From assembly GCF_019649055.1 (NCBI RefSeq), contig NW_026570304.1:62001-126000 (forward strand): a stretch of DNA of 64,000 bases, given 5' to 3'. Positions 24,165 to 34,873 of this stretch are shown in pieces. The stretch is from Paramacrobiotus metropolitanus. Lineage: Eukaryota > Tardigrada > Eutardigrada > Parachela > Macrobiotidae. Numbering within the stretch: the stretch's first letter is position 1; each line of letters opens with the position of its first letter. The notes beneath the pieces are model-generated. The model did no database searches and was not told the DNA's origin. It saw only the letters and a list, made by a program, of their open reading frames with translations. A program made the translations under genes and the position numbers.

Positions 24165-27100
24165 TCAGGCGAACAGCCGGGAGACGGCGAGGAGGAGGAG
24201 CGTGGAGCCGGTCAGAGCCGCGGGGGCGGTGGCGCCGGAGGAGATGTAGCGGCCGTCGGGGAGGAAGATGCGGTCGTGGGAGTTGCAGAGGTTGGTGTTG
24301 CAGGAGCAGCGGATCTGCATCTTGTGCCCGTCCACGACGGAGTTGCAGTCCTGCCGCGGGCTGGCGTTCAGGCTGCCCACGGGCCGCCCGGCCGGGTCCG
24401 TCAGGCGGGCGCAGTACCGGCTGTACACCACGACCATTCCTGCAGCAGCAACAAGTTAAAAGGGATCATTTAGCTTCGAAAACTGACTTTGAATTATACT
24501 CGTATTTTATACGCTGCAAAAACGTTGAATAAATTGCTAAAGCAGCAGAAACTAGAAGGCCCAACAGGTGTACATAGAAAGATTACGGCTACCGCCCGCG
24601 AAAAGCATCACCTGTCTGAACCATTCAGTTCGATTCAGCTCACAGTTGATCGTGGCTTTGTAAGTTTGCAGCCTTTGCTGCGATTTCAGATTTCATTTTG
24701 TTTCAAACGTTTGAAACAGGGAACTTTTCTTTTTGAAAGTAGTTTTCTCAGCTGGTTTTCTCCCTTCTCTAAGTCCTATTAGATTGTTTATTTTTTTTAA
24801 TTCTAAGGTAGGGTTTTTTGATTAGTTAGCCATGCAGGCTGAAGTGGAAACGACTGCAGCTGCCAGCACGGCATTCCGCTGCGTCGTTCTTGCCAACGCA
24901 GCGACGGAGAGCCTGCAGCAGCTCGTGCAGGATTTCCAGCTGGCTCATCCCGGACTGGCTCGCGCCGCTCTCCGCGACGCCCCCTACGACGCGCCCATCA
25001 CGCAGCAGTTCGCGGTGCTGCAGGTTGTGGCCGTGCAGGGCTGCACGATTCAGGGCAGCAGCAAGCAGCGGCAGTGGAAGATGGACGCGGTGGAGCTGCA
25101 GCCCGCGGGCGGGCGCTGGCGCGGCCCCTACAGCCTGCTGCTGGAGGAGTTCCAGGCCGACCTGCACGCGCAGATGCCGCCGGAGCTGCAGATGCGACGA
25201 ACGGCCTTCGAGGCGCCCCAACTGGCCCCGGTCATCGTGCTGACGGGCTTCGTCAAGGAGAAGAGCGCCTGGTTCCCCACCGAGGACAAGCCCACGCTGC
25301 GCTGTGCCGCCGCCAATAATCCGCAGGTTTTTGTTGGTCAGTTGTTGCTCGATTAATTACTAAACTGCACTTTCTTTTGCAGTAGTTATTCTCTTGATAA
25401 CTGTTGTCCGTTGCGATCACCATTTATTAGAATTTATCAGAAAATATTAAAATTTAAAACGCAGTCATTTTTGAGTTATGACTGCGTTGTAAATTTATCT
25501 GGACAAAGATCATAAATATTTAAAATAAACCGGAAATTAAAACAGTCATAAACGAAGATGAATAATAATCATTTGTTTGAAAATACAAAAAAAATTAACA
25601 AGAGAGTGATAACTAACAACATATAATTTAAGTTATTTTAAGATAAAAATTAATAATTTAATAATTGTAACCTAAGAATTAGCAATTGGTTGTAAAGGAA
25701 GGTCAGGATTGTTGGTTATTTTAAACCTGTTTTGTTTCGTTATGCAGCGACCTTTCCGCGACCTCCCAGTCAGCCTGCGGCGTCCGTCCTCCCCACCGCC
25801 GCCCCGGCCGACGACCCGCGGGGCCGGCCGGACCCTCTGTACGCCCTCCCCGGGACCCCCTACCGCCCCCTGTCGCAGCTGCCCGTGGGCGGTCCCTACG
25901 CCCTGGCGGCCGTGCTGCGCTACGCCTACGCGCCCAAGCTGGCCAACAGTCGGCGGGGCCGGCCCGAGTGGATGCAGAGCCTGGGCCTGGTGGACCCCAG
26001 TCTCGACGTGGCCGGCGACGCCAAGTTCAAGCTGACGCTCTTCTCCACGCAGCCGCAGTACCTGCTGCCCGAGGGGGCCGCTGCCGGCGACTGCCTGGTC
26101 ATCCGGGATCTCTTCGTCAAACGGCCCTACCATCTGGAAAAGCCAACGGGAGTCGGGTATGCCGATAGAGTGAGGTCAGTGTACCAGGAAAAGATCAGAA
26201 AATGCTCCAGCAAAATGAAACTACATAATAATAAACTGATTGCATCATAGTAATAGATGTTATTTGATAACAAATTAAATTAATAGTATAAAATAAGAAA
26301 ATGAAATTTTTAGAAAAAGTTTGTCTTCAACCATGTGATAGACCAGAAGCGTATCTGTAGATATGACAAGGTAGTTGCTAAGAAGATAGGAAACAGGAAA
26401 GATGGAGAAAGCACGAGAATCCGGGAACCATAATATTATATCACAGTGATCAGTGCGGCTTCTGAGCTTGGTCAATACGTGGATGTTTTTGTTTGATTGA
26501 ATTGGAATGCAGATTTGCCTACGTGTCAGCTGCCTCCGCGGACATGGCGCCGACCATCGCCCGGAATCCGTCGACATACCTGCTGCAAGAAGCGGACGGG
26601 AAGATCATCAGCGATCTGCGCGTCTGGTACCAGAGCGTGGCCGACGTCATTGCGGCACTGGAGAAGAGACCTTCCAAACAAGAGACCGGCGCAGGCAACG
26701 GGGACAGTGAAACCGGCCAAACTGCCACGGTTCCCAGCCAGCGAATCGCAGCTGGTGTCGGGGAGGATAAGTCGTCATCTGGCATCACTGGCGAGGGAGA
26801 TGGTCAGCGCCCTAGCGAGGCGGTCGCTGCCGGCGTTGCACCCGTGGAAGAGCGCGCGAAGCCGGAAACAGTTGTGCAGCCGCAAGCAGCGGAAGCGGGG
26901 AAAGCGCCGAAAAGCCTTCAGTCAGGGAAAACTGGCCGGGGCAAGAAACGAGTGCGATGGCAGGATGAGGAGGCGGAAGGGGCGCGCCCTGTGGAAAGTG
27001 CGTCGACCGACACGGAAACTGCTCCGGCTGCAGCGCCGGACGCGGTCGGAAGGGCGGCGATGGGGGAGGCGGAAGGGGTGTGCTCCACCGCAACAGCAGC

Positions 27101-29009
27101 GAGCAGTGCGTCCAACAACGATAACGACGGGGGTCCAGCGGAAGCGCCCGGCACGAGCGTTTGTATGGACATGTGGAGTGAACGGGGCGTCTTCGTGGAG
27201 CGCAACCGCGACGGCAGCGAGCGCTTCCGCGGCTCCGTGCTGGAGCTGGTCGAGCAGCCGCCGCCCGAGCCCGAGCAGGCCGCCTTCAACGACTTTGTCA
27301 TCGGCCTGCGCAGTCGCCCCCGCAACGCGCCCATCGACTTCCGCAACGGCGATCTGCAGGCCTGTGTCACGCAGTGATCTCGCCACTCGTCTTCCTTCGC
27401 AGCCTTTTTTATCTCCTTTTTCTTGCCTTTAATCCGTTGACTCATTTCCCTTTATGTTTTCTTGATAATACTGTTGAATTAATTAATGGGCAATTCAAAT
27501 GGGAATGTTGTTGACGCTGACAAATTAGTCGATTGCCAGTGCCGGTAAAATCAGGGAAAAATACATTTCCAGTGTGTGTGACCGACTCACGACGGTGCCG
27601 CCTCCTGAAGATAGCTGAGTTCAATAAATTATTAGTCTGACCTTCTTGACTGTTAGATTCGTACTTCTTTTCTGACGCAAGATACCGTAAAAATCGAAAG
27701 AAAAAGGCAAGATTTTCGTCTGATGCACAGTGTACTCTGTATCTGTTAATTAAAGAAAGACTCGATTTAACGCACGCGACGAGAGCCGAATTAGCCGATA
27801 CACTACAATCCCCTACTGTAGCTACGAGTTCTGGTATAATGGGAATCATAGGTTAGTGCAGATTTTCGGTCACACTAACGACAACAAATTCAAAATTATT
27901 TAGTTGTCTGGTTAACTTATATTATAACGTGGAAATTGTGTTAGGAATTTACAGACTATCTTAATGGTATTTAACTATTTAAAATGGTATTTAACTATTT
28001 CAATTTCCAAGCGGAATGAGCAGCCCCGTATATTATTTATATATGCCGATCTGACAGTCGTAGTCTCGTAGACTCGTAGCGTCGTTGGCAAGCTGCAGTC
28101 TGCAGACACAGCCACACAGGTTATGTAAGTGAATATAACCAGCTGCCGGCGGCAGAGACCGCCAGAAAGGCGGAGGTGAAGCCGCCGCCGTTCCTCGTCG
28201 TTAGTGGTTACATAATAATGATAATACATAATATTATTCTAGTCCCAACGTTCGGGAATATATGGCCGCTGGATATCTGTACATGCTTCTATGCCAGTAC
28301 ACGATCAGTGCCAATGTCCACTAATTAACAGAGAACTCGCTAGCTATAGTGTGGCCAACCCGTGGATCAATTTCCTTGCGAATTAACTGGAGCCCGGACC
28401 CGGCCGGTCCGGGCGAGCTAACTGTAACCGAGTAATTAAGTTCCCTTTGTCCTGTGGTACTGTAAAGTGTAAATGCATTAATTATCGATGGATCCCGCGG
28501 CGGCCACACCCAAGGAGCTGGCCAGCGTAGGCCGTAGCCTGAGCTATTTGGTGCTTCAGGCCCCGTGACCTTCTAGTTACTCTAACGGGCCAGTTAGTTG
28601 AATTGAATAAATTATACAGTAGTTAACTGTAGCGGGCATTAAATTTTAATCGAATTGAACACGAATATAGTTTACCGGTGGTGTAGGTGTTGGCGTTGAT
28701 GTTGGTGACGCAGACGTCGTCGTGGCCGGGCGGACAGGGCTTGCGGGCCTGGTTGCCGACGTGCCGGCAGTCCTCGCCGGTTTGTGTGTTGTTGTAGCAC
28801 TCGTAGCACTGCAGGCCCGTCGCGCCACGGGCACCTGCACAAAGTAAATACGAGTACAGTACTGCACTTTAATTTAAATAAAGGGCCCACACCAATGCGT
28901 TATAACGCCTTATCGTTAACGATCGATCTTGGGGTTGATTTAATTTACCGGTGAAGCCTTGGAGCGCCAGCAAGACCACCGCCAGACAACTGCAGATAAT
29001 CAACTGCAT
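24165..29009 (-). CDS. Ly6/three-finger GPI-anchored protein (quiver/sleepless-like)
   Basis: Three exons on the minus strand: 29009-28949, 28834-28676 and 24439-24165. Phases agree (1, 1), giving 164 residues. Exon 1 is a signal peptide (MQLIICSCLAVVLLALQGFT). Exon 2 has the first half of the fold (LQCYECYNN, GEDC, KPCPPGHDDVCVT). Exon 3 has the second half (YCARLTD, QDCN, and the closing CSCNTNLCNS) and a hydrophobic GPI-type tail (ALTGSTLLLLAVSRLF). By family it is a small extracellular protein that may modulate ion channels or receptors. The exact partner is unknown. The 4236-bp intron between exons 2 and 3 holds a whole gene on the opposite strand. Joining across it is supported by phase and by the complementary halves of the fold, not by transcript data. 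Confidence 0.75.
24832..27377 (+). CDS. POT1: POT1/TEBP-alpha-like telomeric OB-fold protein, nested in a Ly6 intron
   Basis: Three exons (24832-25336, 25748-26174, 26513-27377) encode 598 residues with agreeing phases; both introns start GTCAGT. Residues ~200-350 look like the Telo_bind OB fold: YRPLSQLPVGG, AAVLRYAYAPKLA, KFKLTLFS, then PQYLLPEG, GDCLVIRDLFVKRPYHLEKP, RFAYVSAAS and closing ISDLRVWYQSV. The order and spacing fit POT1 OB1 (its PLNQLKGG, LLFS, LP...NGDIVRF and EALRVW blocks). Such proteins bind the G-rich telomeric overhang. The first 168 residues are not recognised, and the Pro-rich linker and the long Ala/Glu/Ser-rich C-terminal half look disordered. A second OB fold and a TPP1-binding domain are not evident. 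Other OB-fold proteins remain possible. It lies entirely within an intron of the opposite-strand Ly6 gene. Confidence 0.6.
27378..28675. other. rest of the host Ly6 intron
   Basis: AT-rich intronic DNA after the nested gene. It includes a 20-bp tandem duplication at 27963-28000 and a GC-rich hairpin at about 28392-28414 (9-bp arms GCCCGGACC/GGTCCGGGC). No further exon is recognised. Confidence 0.5.
27963..28000. repeat. two-copy tandem duplication, period 20
   Basis: The word AATGGTATTTAACTATTT occurs at 27963 and again at 27983. Short two-copy duplications of this kind recur in introns and spacers of the window. Confidence 0.85.
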
Positions 29010-30303
29010 CGTGCCGGAGATAATGCGAGGCTATAACAAGGTCCAAGTACAAATAAACAGCTAGCGATATCCTAGCGCTGACCAGCGACTTAATGAAGGG
29101 AGGCGCTACAGTGACCAGCCAAGGATGCACGTGCGGGGCAACAGTAGTACTTCCGCCCAGCTGATTCTTTGCTGATGTACCGCAACTGAAATTAATTACG
29201 AGCCACTCCGCCAAGCACAACTCTCGCCACTTAACCTGCACAAACTTTGCAAGTAGACGTTCTGATCCACCCCTCAGCTGTAGCTGAATGCGTACTCCTT
29301 TGGCTGTGTTTCTGTGGATGAAGCTGCAGTAGACAGTAACTGTACGATATAGATTATTATGCGTTTACGCCAGCGCCAGCCACGTACGTTCGCTCGGCTG
29401 GCCTTTCATTTTTTAATTTGCGGCCATGCAGATTGTGCGGCGGTGGACCGGAAGATTTCGCCCAGTTGCGTGTGCTTAAATAACTAGCATAATATTATAT
29501 ACAGTCATACACTATGCACAGTATATAACTGTTGTGCATCTTGTCGGCAAGATGGTTCGGGATGTTGTGCTGTAATTAGCGCTAACGTTGCAGCCAGCCA
29601 TAGATCAGTACAGCTGATAGGCGGCTCCAGTGCAGAAAACGCAGTAATAACTTAACCGTTCTTGCGCCATATATGCATATGCACAAATACCACTTTCTTA
29701 CGTCGCGTGCTGCATCATGTCTTGTGGTATCCCAGCGAAGAACTGTTGCAGGCGTGTGTAGCTGAATAAAACTAGTAGCGTACAAATGGCATATTGCCAG
29801 TATCAGTGCGTTCTGCATAATACAGATACATAATGCGATCCCGCGTTAGCGTTGGCCGCTGACAGGAGCAGCTTCGGCTTAATTGTGCAACTGTTGCGCT
29901 TCCTTCCGGTCCACTGCAGCTGTTTGCCATTACGTCACCGCTGCAGGCGGCCTGCCCGGCCCTGCATGACTCACGCGCACACCAAAAATACGCCCCACAC
30001 TGCAGGGCAGCAAGCCGCATTCCCGCATGGAAAAGTAAAGGTCGTTACAGTGCATAATATATTACATAATTAAACCGGCGCTCAGTCAAGTTATTTTTAC
30101 ATTCGACGCATTGCAGCAGAATTTGCAGTACAGATTACGGAATGCCGGTTAAAAGCAGCATGATACGAGCTACAACACGGATGCTTCACCAAAATGAACA
30201 TGCTGCGTTTCCGCAGCTAGTGCGGCCTGGCAGTCGGGATATAATTATTACTGTAGAGTGCGCCCATTTACTCTACATAGCTTGCGTATCGGCATATACA
30301 GTA
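29010..30303. other. spacer upstream of the Ly6 gene, up to the transposon
   Basis: AT-rich spacer with the Ly6 promoter presumably near 29010-29100. No TATA box is clear. Ends with the TA dinucleotide at 30302-30303 that flanks the transposon. No gene recognised. Confidence 0.5.
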
Positions 30304-30533
30304 CGAGGCAAGCGACAACTCTTTCCCATCGCTTTAGAAAATCACCTCACTTTCCCTGCTGCATTTTTCCCGTATGCAGGCGCTCACGTGATACTTGATT
30401 TCAGCCGTTTCACGTCTAAACCGGTTTGCAGCTACAGTTGATTGCGCAACTGATAACGAGTACAGAGAAGAGCGCGGCAGGTGAGATTTTATCGCCGGCT
30501 CAGTAAGCTCTCATTACAATGGATACGACAGCA
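30304..30533 (+). repeat. left terminal inverted repeat of the pogo-like element
   Basis: About 230 bp matching the right end in reverse complement. One difference was noticed by eye (at the CCCGTATG/CTCGTATG site). Similarity continues inward for a further ~20 bp with several mismatches. Confidence 0.85.
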
Positions 30534-31012
30534 TGCACTCACTGACTACGGTATTCCGTTCATGATCGGATACACAAAATTTTAAAATTCATTAGTAAGT
30601 AGTAGTGCCGTCAGTAACAAATCTGGTCAGTTTTTTCCCAAAATTTGTCTTCCGGTGAATATAAGGTTTTAGTGTTGCTGAAGTTGCAGTAAAAACGTTT
30701 GTTGCTTAATCGGTAATAGACTGATAAGCACTTTAAAGCAGTAAAAAACGATATGAATTTATGAGTTCCGGGATCACTGATGACTGCTACATTCATAAAT
30801 CTCTACAGAAACCACACATAAATCTCTGCATATAGATCTCTAAAAAAATCAAAAACCTAAACTTCATAAAAACTAACCTGTACAGGAAATAAATTTACAA
30901 GGCAAGTATTCATTAATCGTTAATAAGCGCTTTCACGAACTCGAACCGAAAACTTCCAAAATTTGGCAAAAAAAATGAGATAACCCCGACTGATGCTTTC
31001 GGCCACTGATTC

Positions 31013-33306
31013 TCAAGAATTATTTGATTTCTTCATTCTTCTCTTCTGCACCCGTTCCTTCTCGCGGTCACGCAATGCATCCATAAAAGAAGACTCGGTG
31101 AGCACGCGTCCTCCCGCAGTGGAAAGGCGGGCATCTTTGGGAAGGCGCACTTTGGGCGGTCGAGATGCAAGCAAAGCGTTTCCGACATTTAATGCTGTTT
31201 CTGCCGCGCTTTCCGTTGGAATGTATCCAGCCGCCCTCTCTCGCATCGATTTCATATACCACTGCACATCTGCCCGAGATAACGAGTAGATCTCTTTCAA
31301 GTTTTTTTCGATATTATCAAATTGTTTTTTGAACATTTCGTCGGCAGAAGGGACAACTGTGACAGCTGGTGCTACTTCCTTTGTGTTCAGCAATTTGCAA
31401 ACTTCACTCGGTTCAAAAGGAAAAATACCCGCACGCCGAAAGCCCGAAATAATATTCTTTTCTAAGTTGAACAGAGGAAGGATCTCCACGAGGTGAAGCG
31501 CGAAGCACTGCTTATCTACCTAAAATCCATAAATAACATGAGCAATACTGACAATTTTCAAATTTTGAGGCGGTTTGGGAGAATAATGTTCAGGCACAGA
31601 ATTAACCATAAAAACATTCGAATGCTTGTGTGACCTACCTTCGTGGAAACTTGCATGGACACAGACCGCAAATAGTTGCGCCATCGCTTTTTAACAGGCC
31701 CAAATCCGCTAACGTCAAGGGGTTGTAAGTGGCTAGTTTGGCCAGCTGGCAAGCAGATCACCTTGATGTCCTTACAGTTCTCGGTGCAATCCATTAGAAA
31801 CCGCAGGTTGTTCAGATGAGAAAATGCCCATCGACAAAAATAACATTCTAAAAGTGTAAAATAAAATTAGTAAGCATTGCTTATCAATAGGTACATTCGA
31901 AATCACAATAACCGGATTGAGTAAAAAACTCTTAACTCATTTACGTAGCTATCCGTTTAACTCAATCTACGAAAGTAATGACAACAAAGATTACCCGCCA
32001 TTATTCTGAATGCTTTACTTCACTGTTGCACTCGCCTTTTCGATTATCATGTTGGGAAAGATTTCTTTTCGGACATAGTCGGCAAAAATTTCTTCGTCCA
32101 TACTTCCAGAATGGTTGTACGAGATATAGCAGCGGTCCGCAGTACCAGCTATGCGTGAATGTAAATGCTGCATACCAGCAAAAAGCACAAATGGCCGCAA
32201 AATTAATCCATCCGCTCTTCCACAAAACAGCGTCGAAACAACATCTCGGTCCGAACCATCAGCATAAGAAAGAATCTCTTTCTGACCTCGCGGAGCATAC
32301 ACTTTTTTAACTTTCTCTGCCAATGTGAATCCGCTCTCATCCAAATTAAAAAGTCCCCTCGGATCGGAGAGATATCCAAAAGCGTGCAGTTCACTGAGCG
32401 TCGTTACCCATTCTGTGCAGTTCTCCACTGTCCACTCTCTCGCCTTTTTCCGATCTCTTGCGTGCGTTATTCGTATGGAGATTTCCGGGTGCCGGTGTAG
32501 AAAAGCCCGATGCCAGGTGTCCGTCATGCGCGCCTTCTCTTGTGGATAGCCTGAAAACATAAAATAAAGAAAGCGTCAATAAATATATGATTATAATGCA
32601 CTTAACATTCGGCTGCACGCGCAAATATTTTCATAAGGAATCGTCCCTGAATTACGTTAACAACGCATCGGTGGGTTAAGGGTGCCAAAAAGTGACGGCC
32701 TCGTAGACTCGACATACGAAAACCCGTAACAAACAGAGGGGGAGGGGTCAAATTTTGCAGAAAACGTGCGTACATACATAGTTTATGCATAGTCTCTAAT
32801 GCGTGAAAATATTTACTGAACTGAGTTGACTTTTCAGCCATTTTTCAATAGATTAAAGTGACACTAGTTTTAGAATTAATACCTTTATTTATCGCTGCCA
32901 CTTCCACAACTTTCTTAAATAATGGCTTGTCCAGCGGGACCCCAGCTCTTGCTAATGCCATAAGGAGATCAGCAAAATATTTTTCCTCCGAATCAGAAAA
33001 CTTCCTCGACTGGTATCCAAGAATACCAGCATGCTCCCCTTTCAGCTTGTAGCGCAAAGTGGTCCTTTCAACCCCACACTGCCGCGCTGCCGTTGTTATT
33101 GGCACTCCGCTTCTGCATGCACGTATAGCTGCTTCCATGCCCCCTAATTGTTCTGGTAGGTCCGCATTCTGATCTCGAGATTCTACAGGTGGCAAACCGG
33201 GTAAATCTAAGTCGCACTCCGATGGCAAATAGTAATCATTTTCAGGATACCCGACTGATCCAGAAGGTACGCTTTCGTCACTATAGCTGCCAGTATTTTG
33301 AGCCAT
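31013..33306 (-). pseudogene. pogo-like transposase, probably frameshifted
   Basis: Four exons on the minus strand: 33306-32883, 32550-32019, 31847-31639 and 31510-31013. The first encodes MAQNTGSY..., a helix-turn-helix (ITTAARQCGVERTTLRYKL) and the start of the CENP-B-like domain. The second continues it (TWHRAFLHRHPEISI) into the DDE fold (FNLDESGF). The third has the VDGH and HLQPLD blocks with the other two catalytic Asp. The fourth has the conserved end (GFRRAGIFPF). Junctions 1-2 and 3-4 are in phase. Exon 3 is 209 nt, one base off the length needed, and its VDGH and SHL blocks lie in different frames. The copy thus seems unable to make a full transposase unless my exon-3 borders are wrong. 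Confidence 0.65.
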
Positions 33307-33418
33307 GAAAGGAAATAAAGGATAAACACAAAGGCAAAAGACAAAATATAAAAAATTCGCACTTATCTATCAGAAGGATAGTCAGTGAATCAATGAAAGT
33401 GACAATCAATGAGCGCAT

Positions 33419-33648
33419 GCTAATCGTATCCATTGTAATGAGAGCTTACTGAGCCGGCGATAAAATCTCACCTGCCGCGCTCTTCTCTGTACTCGTTATC
33501 AGTTGCGCAATCAACTGTAGCTGCAAACCGGTTTAGACGTGAAACGGCTGAAATCAAGTATCACGTGAGCGCCTGCATACGAGAAAAATGCAGCAGGGAA
33601 AGTGAGGTGATTTTCTAAAGCGATGGGAAAGAGTTGTCGCTTGCCTCG
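33419..33648 (-). repeat. right terminal inverted repeat of the pogo-like element
   Basis: Reverse complement of the left end, closing with GCCTCG before the flanking TA at 33649-33650. Confidence 0.85.
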
Positions 33649-34012
33649 TACTCGTATTCGCATTCGACAGAACTGCGGTTAATACATACGATTGTAAATA
33701 ATATCTGTGTACGTTTAATTAGGTATATGCAAGTACTTTCCAATTTACTTAATACGTTAGATGGTCGCACAGAGGAACCCTGGACGAAATTGACTTTAAT
33801 GCCGTGAACCGGCTACATTTCCACGACAACTATAGATTATCAAACAATGTCGTGTCGGCAGAAGAACATTAACCGTCAGAAAAGTAGGAAAACAAAAACG
33901 GAGATGCTGCATTATGGAAATGCCAGCAAAGGTCGGATTCTGCGGGTGTATATGTATGCACATTCACGTTGATATGCATGCAATACCAGTGATATATGCG
34001 TCATTCATGCAA
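33649..34012. other. short spacer after the transposon
   Basis: AT-rich spacer and presumably the 3' UTR of the glycine-rich peptide gene. Nothing else seen. Confidence 0.5.
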
Positions 34013-34709
34013 CTATCTCCTCCGGCGGAAGAAGCCGCCGCCGAGGCCGCCGCCCATGGAGTTGGAGGAGGCCGCCGAGAAGATGTTGGCGCCCTGGCCG
34101 AAGGCGCTGGTGCGGCCGTTGGCGAAGCCCATGCCGCCCTGCGAGAAGGCCGTGTTGTCCGTGTTGATCGACCCGAAACCGATCTGGCCGCCTGTGCAAA
34201 CAGCGCAACAACAAAGGTCACCAGCTAGTGTACCTATATATGCGCACGTGCCGCTAATTTCTGGCAAATGGCCAGTTAATTATTATGGCCCACTCGTATA
34301 GCTGCATTTGTACGTAATAATTAAACAGATCCTGATGTAAATGAGAGCTTACCGCCCAGCGCGTTGGACTGGCTGACGCCGCCTAGGCCGCCGAAGCCAG
34401 GGCCCCCAAAACCGCCTCCCAAGAACCCGGGTCCACCGCCGAATCCTCCAAATCCCCCTCCGCCAAACCCATCAAATCCCCCACCAAAATGACCCCGAGC
34501 TAGACAAATACATCGTCAATAAACAGATCAACAGATCACCAATATAAGTGTGCATATCAGCGTTTATCATGCAGCTGTATGTACACTACACATCATTATG
34601 AATAACGGATTAATTTTCCATTATTTATATGGCTAATTTAATTGGTACCTGCCAAGGGAGCCGAGACGAGGAAGAAAATGGCATAAAGCGCTACTGTCCA
34701 CGACTGCAT
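34013..34709 (-). CDS. secreted glycine-rich peptide
   Basis: Three exons on the minus strand (34709-34649, 34499-34353, 34191-34013) encode 128 residues with agreeing phases. A clear signal peptide (MQSWTVALYAIFFLVSAPLA) is followed by a Gly/Phe-rich repeat region built on GGGF, GGFGG and GPGFGG units. A more polar part (QIGFGSINTDNTAFSQGG) follows, and the protein ends in a tetra-arginine. Such proteins occur in cuticle, silk, mucus or as antimicrobial peptides of invertebrates. No family can be named. The ArgArgArgArg end could be a processing site or a charge patch. A TATA box lies about 160 bp upstream of the ATG, in keeping with a regulated, highly expressed secreted product. Confidence 0.75.
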
Positions 34710-34864
34710 CTTCCAGATGGATTATGTATGTACAACAAATTTATCCGGCTGTTCACAGATAGCGGTACGTCACACGATGGACAACGCGGGCTAGGTGCAA
34801 ATATTTGATATAATACGAGTATTGTCTGGATGCAGAACTGCCAGTATCAAAGTTGTGAGTGTTA

Positions 34865-34873
34865 TTTTATATA
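34865..34873 (-). promoter_or_regulatory. candidate TATA box of the glycine-rich peptide gene
   Basis: The minus strand reads TATATAAAA some 155-165 bp upstream of the ATG at 34709, next to a C-rich flank (CCCTT before it). It is one of the better TATA matches near a gene start in this window. Confidence 0.4.

Larger units (their letters stand above)
30304..33648 (-). mobile_element. pogo/Tigger-like DNA transposon (Tc1/mariner superfamily) with ~230-bp TIRs
   Basis: A 3.3-kb element flanked by TA on both sides, the target of this superfamily. Its ends start CGAGGCAAGCGACAACTC and form inverted repeats of about 230 bp with one mismatch noticed, so the copy is probably recent. The inside codes on the minus strand for a CENP-B/pogo-type transposase: pipsqueak-like helix-turn-helix, then a DDE domain with NLDESGF, FVDGH and HLQPLD, and the closing FRRAGIFPFEP. 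Putative exons are 33306-32883, 32550-32019, 31847-31639 and 31510-31013. It sits between genes and interrupts none. Confidence 0.85.
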
